A stretch of DNA of 17,154 nt from CAYOBW01 sp964402115 (lineage in GTDB: Bacteria > Verrucomicrobiota > Kiritimatiellia > UBA8416 > CAYOBW01), in contig CAYOBW010000145.1 of the NCBI GenBank assembly GCA_964402115.1, forward strand, positions 1 to 17,154, in the 5' to 3' direction. A program made the position numbers and the translations under genes. Below, piece after piece: positions 13,184 to 17,154 of this stretch (within the stretch, counting starts at the first letter, position 1; every line of letters begins with the position of its first letter). Under the pieces are notes generated by a model, which was not told the DNA's origin, searched no databases, and worked only from the letters and a program-made list of their open reading frames with translations.

Positions 13184-14878
13184 ATGAATGGAATGGGTTT
13201 TGGACGAATCCTGATACCGCTGCTGCTGGCGCTGCCCGCGGCTGCGGGGGCGACCGTCTTCCACGTCTCGGCCCGGGGCGATGACGCGGCGGCGGGAACC
13301 GCGGAGGCGCCCTGGCGCACCCTGCAGCACGCGGCGGACGCCCTGAAGCCAGGCGACACGGTGCTCGTCGGGCCGGGCACGTATCGCGAGCGCATCGAGC
13401 TGAAGCGCGGCGGCACGGCCGCCGCGCCCATCACCCTCTCGGCCCTGCCCGGCGCGCGGGTCGTTGTCTCGGGCGCCGACCTGCTGTCCGACGGCTGGAG
13501 CAAGGCCGAGGGGCCGAACGGAGCCTACAGTCATGACTGGGCCCTGCGCTTCCCGATCAACGGCCCGGACGACCTGACACATCCCGCCGACAACGCGCAC
13601 ACGACGGGCCGCGCCGAGCAGGTGCTGCACGCTGGTCGCCTGCTGCACCAGGTGCTGAGTCGCGAGCAGCTCGCACCGGGCACGTTCCACGTCGACCTGG
13701 GCGCGCAGAAGCTCTACGTCTGGCTGCGCGACAGCGGCAACCCCGCGGGCACCGACCTGGAGGCGAGCACGCGGACCCAGTGGCTCGCGGGCGCGCCGGG
13801 CGTCTCGCACGTGCGCATCCGGGGGCTCGCTTTCCGCTATGCGGCCAACCACGCCCAGCGCGGCGCGTTCGCCACCGGGGGCAACTCGTGCGGCTGGGTG
13901 GTGGAAGATTGCGTTTTCGAGCGCGCCAACGGTCCCGGCGCAAGCTTCACCGGCGATGGGCTCCTCGTCCGCCGCTGCGTCTTCCAGGACAATGGCCAAC
14001 TGGGCTTTGGCGCCTGGGGCTGCCACCAGGCGCGCCTGGAAGCATGCGACATCTACCGGAACAACACCAAGGGCTATCCCACGCAATGGGAGGCGGGCGG
14101 CCTGAAGATCACCATGTCGCGCGGCTTCGCGATGCAGCGCTGCCGCGTCGCGGACAACCGCGGTCCCGGCATCTGGTACGACATCGGCAACGAAAAGGCC
14201 GAGGTGGCGCATTGCTACATTGCCGACAACGACGAGGCGGGCCTCTTCTACGAGATTTCCTACGGCCTCCACGCCCACGACAACCTGATCGTCAACAACG
14301 CCAACCAGGGCGAGAAGCCGCGCGGCGCCTGGGGTTGCGGCGGCATCACGCTCTCCTCCTCGGAGGACTGCGTCCTGGAGCACAACACGCTGGTCGGCAA
14401 CCGGGACGGGATCGCCTTTCGGGAACAGAATCGCACCACGCCGCGCATCGGCGGCGGCGAGCAGCGGATTCTGAACCGGAACCACGTTGTGCTGAACAAC
14501 CTGGTCGCCGCTTCCCAGGCCTACAACGTGGCGTTCTGGCTGGATACGACCTTCTTCGGCCCGCACCCGGCCGGGCACGACAAGGACGATCCCGTCTTCG
14601 AGGATCCGCGCACGCTGAACTTCCGCTTCGAGAACAACCTGCTCTTCCCGCTGCCCGGGCGGCCCAACTACCTCTACGGCTGCAAGTGGCGGCCGAAGAG
14701 CAAGGAGGCGCAGACGGCGGCGGAGTTCACGGCCGCATCGGGGATTGCGGACGCCTCGCGCGTGGCCGACCCGTGCTTCGCCGACCTGCTTGCGCACGAC
14801 TTCCGCCTGCTGCCCGACTCGCCGGCGGCCAGGCTGGGCGTGGGCGTGCGCGACCCCGGCCGGATTCCGCCGCACTAG
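13184..14878 (+). CDS. secreted right-handed parallel beta-helix protein
   Basis: A 564-residue exported protein. The ATG at 13184 is followed by a signal peptide (ILIPLLLALPAAAGA, cleavage near residue 23). No good Shine-Dalgarno is visible; ATG at 13193 is an alternative. Residues about 25-90 match the typical opening of secreted beta-helix proteins (VSARGDDAAAGT, PWRTLQHAADALKPGDTV, VGPGTYRERIELK), the DUF1565-like segment. From about 229 to 420 there are repeated coils with Asn/Cys ladders: VVEDCVFERAN, VRRCVFQDNGQLGF, LEACDIYRNN, MQRCRVADNRG, VAHCYIADNDEAG and LEHNTLVGNRDG. Such folds occur in pectate lyases, polygalacturonases, alginate lyases and surface adhesins. No specific lyase motif was identified, so a polysaccharide-degrading role is inferred from the fold and from neighbouring GH127 genes. 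Confidence 0.88.
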   Translation: MNGMGFGRILIPLLLALPAAAGATVFHVSARGDDAAAGTAEAPWRTLQHAADALKPGDTVLVGPGTYRERIELKRGGTAAAPITLSALPGARVVVSGADLLSDGWSKAEGPNGAYSHDWALRFPINGPDDLTHPADNAHTTGRAEQVLHAGRLLHQVLSREQLAPGTFHVDLGAQKLYVWLRDSGNPAGTDLEASTRTQWLAGAPGVSHVRIRGLAFRYAANHAQRGAFATGGNSCGWVVEDCVFERANGPGASFTGDGLLVRRCVFQDNGQLGFGAWGCHQARLEACDIYRNNTKGYPTQWEAGGLKITMSRGFAMQRCRVADNRGPGIWYDIGNEKAEVAHCYIADNDEAGLFYEISYGLHAHDNLIVNNANQGEKPRGAWGCGGITLSSSEDCVLEHNTLVGNRDGIAFREQNRTTPRIGGGEQRILNRNHVVLNNLVAASQAYNVAFWLDTTFFGPHPAGHDKDDPVFEDPRTLNFRFENNLLFPLPGRPNYLYGCKWRPKSKEAQTAAEFTAASGIADASRVADPCFADLLAHDFRLLPDSPAARLGVGVRDPGRIPPH

Positions 14879-14912
14879 TGTGCTGTCATGCAAATAGCTC
14901 TGCAAAACGCGC

Positions 14913-14940
14913 TCGTCATCCTGAGCGAAGCGAAGGATCT
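14913..14940. repeat. dispersed repeat of the TCATCCTGAGCGAAGCGAAG type
   Basis: The stretch containing GTCATCCTGAGCGAAGCGAA (14915-14934) continues to GGATCT at 14940. I recognise this sequence as recurring in intergenic DNA of many unrelated environmental bacteria; it reads as HPERSEGS in one frame, here too. ATCCT and AGGAT can form a short stem. It lies 6 bases before the Shine-Dalgarno of the downstream GH127 gene, so it is probably in that gene's leader. Only one copy is seen in this window. Confidence 0.6.
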
Positions 14941-14959
14941 TCCCTTGGAGGAACATGCC

Positions 14960-17154
14960 ATGAGGAAAGAAGAGGCCACGGGCCGACGATTGCTCGCATG
15001 CGGCGCCGCGCTCGCCGCCATCCTGGCTCCGGCCTGGCCGCCGCCGGCCGCCGCCGAGCTGCTGCACGGCGTCCCGTTCACGGACGTCACTGTCGCGGAC
15101 GCCTTCTGGGCGCCGCGCATCGAGACCAATCGCCTCGCGACCCTTCCGCACCTGCTGCGCGAACTGGAGAAACAGGGCTCGCTGGGCGGCTTCCGCGTTC
15201 TGGCCGGCGACAAGTCCGCGCCCTACCACGGGTACATGTGGGGAGACTCGGACGTGTACAAGACGGTGGAAGGCATGGCCGCCGCGCTCCGCCTGCACCC
15301 CGACCCGGCGCTGGAGCAGCGGATGGAGGGAATCATCGCCGGCATCGCCGCGGCGCAGGCGCCGGACGGCTACCTCTTCCCGCATCTCCAGCTCACGGAG
15401 CCCGCCTACCGCCACTTTGCCGACGAGACCACCCGCACGTGCGAGTCCTACAGCATGGGGCACCTGATCGAGTCGGCGGTGCTCGAGTACCGGCTGACGG
15501 GGCGCACGAACTACCTCGCCGTGGCCCGCAAGGCTGCGGACCTGCTGCAGCGCACCCACGCGGCCGGCGAGCTGCTGCGCGTGTCGGGCCACCCCGGGGT
15601 CGAGCTGGCGCTCGTCAAACTCCACGAGGCCACGGGCGATCCGGTCCCGCTCGACCTCGCCGCGGCACTCGTCGACAACGCCCGGCGCGTCTCGACTCTC
15701 TGGTCCCAGGGGCGCCCGCCGCTCGGGCACGACGAGGCGCACGGGCACGCGGTGGCGATGCTCTACCTCTACGCGGCGGCCACCGATGTGGCGCGGCTCA
15801 AGGGCGATGCCGCGCTGGTCGCGCAGCTGCGGCGCAAGTGGGACAACATCGTGGGCCGCAAGCTCTACCTGACCGGCGGCCTCGGCCATAGCCGGCACGG
15901 CGAAGGCTTCGCGCCCGACTTCGACCTGCCCAACGACGTCGCCTACAGCGAAACCTGCGCGGCCATCGCCAACGTGTTCTGGCAGCACCGCCTGTTCCTG
16001 GCCACGGGAGACGCGGCCTGCGTGGATGTGCTGGAGCGCTCGCTCTACAACAACGTCCTGGCGGGCGTGGCGCTGACCGGCGACCGCTTCTTCTACGTGA
16101 ACCCGCTGGCCGCGGACGGCGCGCGAAAGTTCAACCACGGCCTGGCCGGCCGTTTCGCGTGGACGGGGTGCCCCTGCTGCCCGGTCAACCTGGTGCGCTG
16201 CATTCCGCGCGTCGGCGACTACTGCTACGCGGTGCGGGGCGACGAGGTGTTCGTGAACCTCTTCGTCGCCGGCCGGGCGCGCCTCCGGCTGCCGGGCGGG
16301 GAGCTGGCGCTGCGGCTGGAGACGCGCTATCCGTGGGATGGCCGGGTGCGCATCGCGGTCGACGCCGCGCCGGCCGAGTCGCTGGCGCTGCGGCTGCGTA
16401 TTCCCGGCTGGGCGCAGGGCCGCCCCGTGCCGACCGACCTCTACCGCTATGCCGATGCGGGCGCCGGGCCGGTGACGCTGCTGCTGAACGGCCAGCCGGC
16501 GCCCCTCCGCGAGGAGCAGGGCTACGCGGTGCTGCGCCGGGCGTGGCGGCAGGGCGATTGCGTCGAGCTGAACCTGCCCATGCCGGCCCGCCGCGTGCTG
16601 GCCCACGCCAGCGTGGCGGCCGACGCCGGCCGCGTTGCCGTCGAGCGCGGGCCGCTGGTCTACTGCGCGGAAGGCGCCGACCACGGCGGGAGCGTGTCCC
16701 GGCTCGTTCTGCCGGATGACGTCGCGCTGAAGACCGCGGAGCGGCCCGGGCTGCTCGGCGGCGTCACCGTGGTCGAGGCGGCCGGCCTGACCTTGGTCCC
16801 CTACTACGCTTGGAACCACCGTGGCGCCGGACCCATGGCCGTATGGCTGCCCCGCACCAAGGCCGCTGCGCCCGCGCCCTGCGACACCTCGAAATGGGTG
16901 GGCGCCAACTACACCCCGGCCTGCGCCGCCAACCAGGTCCAGATGTGGCACGAGTTCAAGCCGGAGGTCATCGAGCGCGAGCTGGCCGCGGCGAAGCAAC
17001 ACCTCGGGATCAACACGCTGCGGGTGTACCTGCACAACATCGTCTACGACGCTGGGCGCGAGGCGTTCCTGGCGCGGATCGAGGCGTTTCTCCAGATCTG
17101 CGACCGCCACGGCATCCGGCCGGGCTTCGCGTTCTTCGACGACTGCTGGAACCA
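14960..17154 (+). CDS. secreted GH127 (DUF1680) enzyme fused to a GH5-like TIM-barrel domain, partial at window end
   Basis: At least 731 residues, running off the right edge. ATG at 14960 has GGAGG (14947-14951) 8 bases upstream. The N-terminus (EATGRRLLACGAALAAIL) is a signal peptide with a twin-arginine pair, possibly Tat-type. GH127 residues are complete: acid/base E315 in RHGEGF, zinc ligands E331 and C333 in YSETCAA, and C406-C407 in WTGCPCCPVN, of which C406 would be the nucleophile by comparison with HypBA1. The family's barrel and beta-domains end near 630 with PYYAWNHRGAGPMAVWLPR. After a linker of under ten residues a second domain begins at WVGANYTP, with INTLRVYLH, FLQICDRHGIRPGFAFFDDCW, typical of the first strands of cellulase/GH5-like barrels in Planctomycetes and relatives. 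The barrel's catalytic residues are beyond the window. Debranching of arabinosylated backbone plus backbone cleavage is a plausible combined role. Confidence 0.88.
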   Translation, partial: MRKEEATGRRLLACGAALAAILAPAWPPPAAAELLHGVPFTDVTVADAFWAPRIETNRLATLPHLLRELEKQGSLGGFRVLAGDKSAPYHGYMWGDSDVYKTVEGMAAALRLHPDPALEQRMEGIIAGIAAAQAPDGYLFPHLQLTEPAYRHFADETTRTCESYSMGHLIESAVLEYRLTGRTNYLAVARKAADLLQRTHAAGELLRVSGHPGVELALVKLHEATGDPVPLDLAAALVDNARRVSTLWSQGRPPLGHDEAHGHAVAMLYLYAAATDVARLKGDAALVAQLRRKWDNIVGRKLYLTGGLGHSRHGEGFAPDFDLPNDVAYSETCAAIANVFWQHRLFLATGDAACVDVLERSLYNNVLAGVALTGDRFFYVNPLAADGARKFNHGLAGRFAWTGCPCCPVNLVRCIPRVGDYCYAVRGDEVFVNLFVAGRARLRLPGGELALRLETRYPWDGRVRIAVDAAPAESLALRLRIPGWAQGRPVPTDLYRYADAGAGPVTLLLNGQPAPLREEQGYAVLRRAWRQGDCVELNLPMPARRVLAHASVAADAGRVAVERGPLVYCAEGADHGGSVSRLVLPDDVALKTAERPGLLGGVTVVEAAGLTLVPYYAWNHRGAGPMAVWLPRTKAAAPAPCDTSKWVGANYTPACAANQVQMWHEFKPEVIERELAAAKQHLGINTLRVYLHNIVYDAGREAFLARIEAFLQICDRHGIRPGFAFFDDCWN

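Noticed and set aside
14955..14963. Two-codon ATG-CCA-TGA mini-frame overlapping the GH127 start
   Set aside because: It is too close to the Shine-Dalgarno (3 bases) and too short to be meaningful; probably coincidental.
12977..17110. Open minus-strand reading frame of about 1377 codons
   Set aside because: It lies antisense to the beta-helix and GH127 genes. Its product is Arg/Ala/Val/Gly-rich with no domain, and long antisense frames are expected in GC-rich genes with G/C at third positions.

Overview
The window is GC-rich and almost fully coding. It is most consistent with a polysaccharide-degrading bacterium of the PVC group (Verrucomicrobiota, Kiritimatiellota, Lentisphaerota or Planctomycetota). 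This is inferred from content: two GH127 (DUF1680) enzymes, a DUF5695-like protein, secreted beta-helix and LamG proteins, and no SusC/SusD pair. There is no rRNA or other phylogenetic marker, so the assignment stays provisional. No tRNA, rRNA, CRISPR array, transposase or phage gene was seen.

Left part (1-3841): a strong sigma70-type promoter (71-99) drives a secreted protein made of three related beta-rich repeats (149-1915). It converges on, and overlaps at its 3' end with, a minus-strand fusion of an inositol-monophosphatase/CysQ-like phosphatase and a DraG-type ADP-ribosylglycohydrolase (1868-3841). A 441-base gene-poor stretch follows, with three hairpins including a long imperfect inverted repeat at 4092-4165.

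Middle part (4283-5994): a membrane-anchored protein whose spacing of His, Cys and the following strand/helix resembles the caspase/CHAT (clan CD) fold; a small three-helix membrane protein; and a MazEF-type toxin-antitoxin pair with a likely operator over its promoter. The first GH127 gene (6005-8494) has its Shine-Dalgarno on the mazF stop codon, so it may be read from the toxin-antitoxin transcript.

Right part (8608-17154, all plus strand): a double-LamG secreted protein, translationally coupled (ATGA) to a large DUF5695-like secreted protein, then a secreted right-handed parallel beta-helix protein, then a second GH127 fused to the start of a GH5-like TIM-barrel domain and cut by the window edge. 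Together with the first GH127 this looks like an extracytoplasmic cassette for arabinose-containing glycans such as arabinan, pectin side chains or arabinosylated glycoproteins. The substrate is inferred from family knowledge.

The points most worth a second look are: a C-terminal tail shared by two unrelated secreted proteins (pattern G-T-[LV]-F-[VI]-[LV]-R-stop); the caspase-like protein with its small membrane partner; the phosphatase/ADP-ribosylglycohydrolase fusion; the GH127/TIM-barrel fusion; and several intergenic inverted or dispersed repeats.
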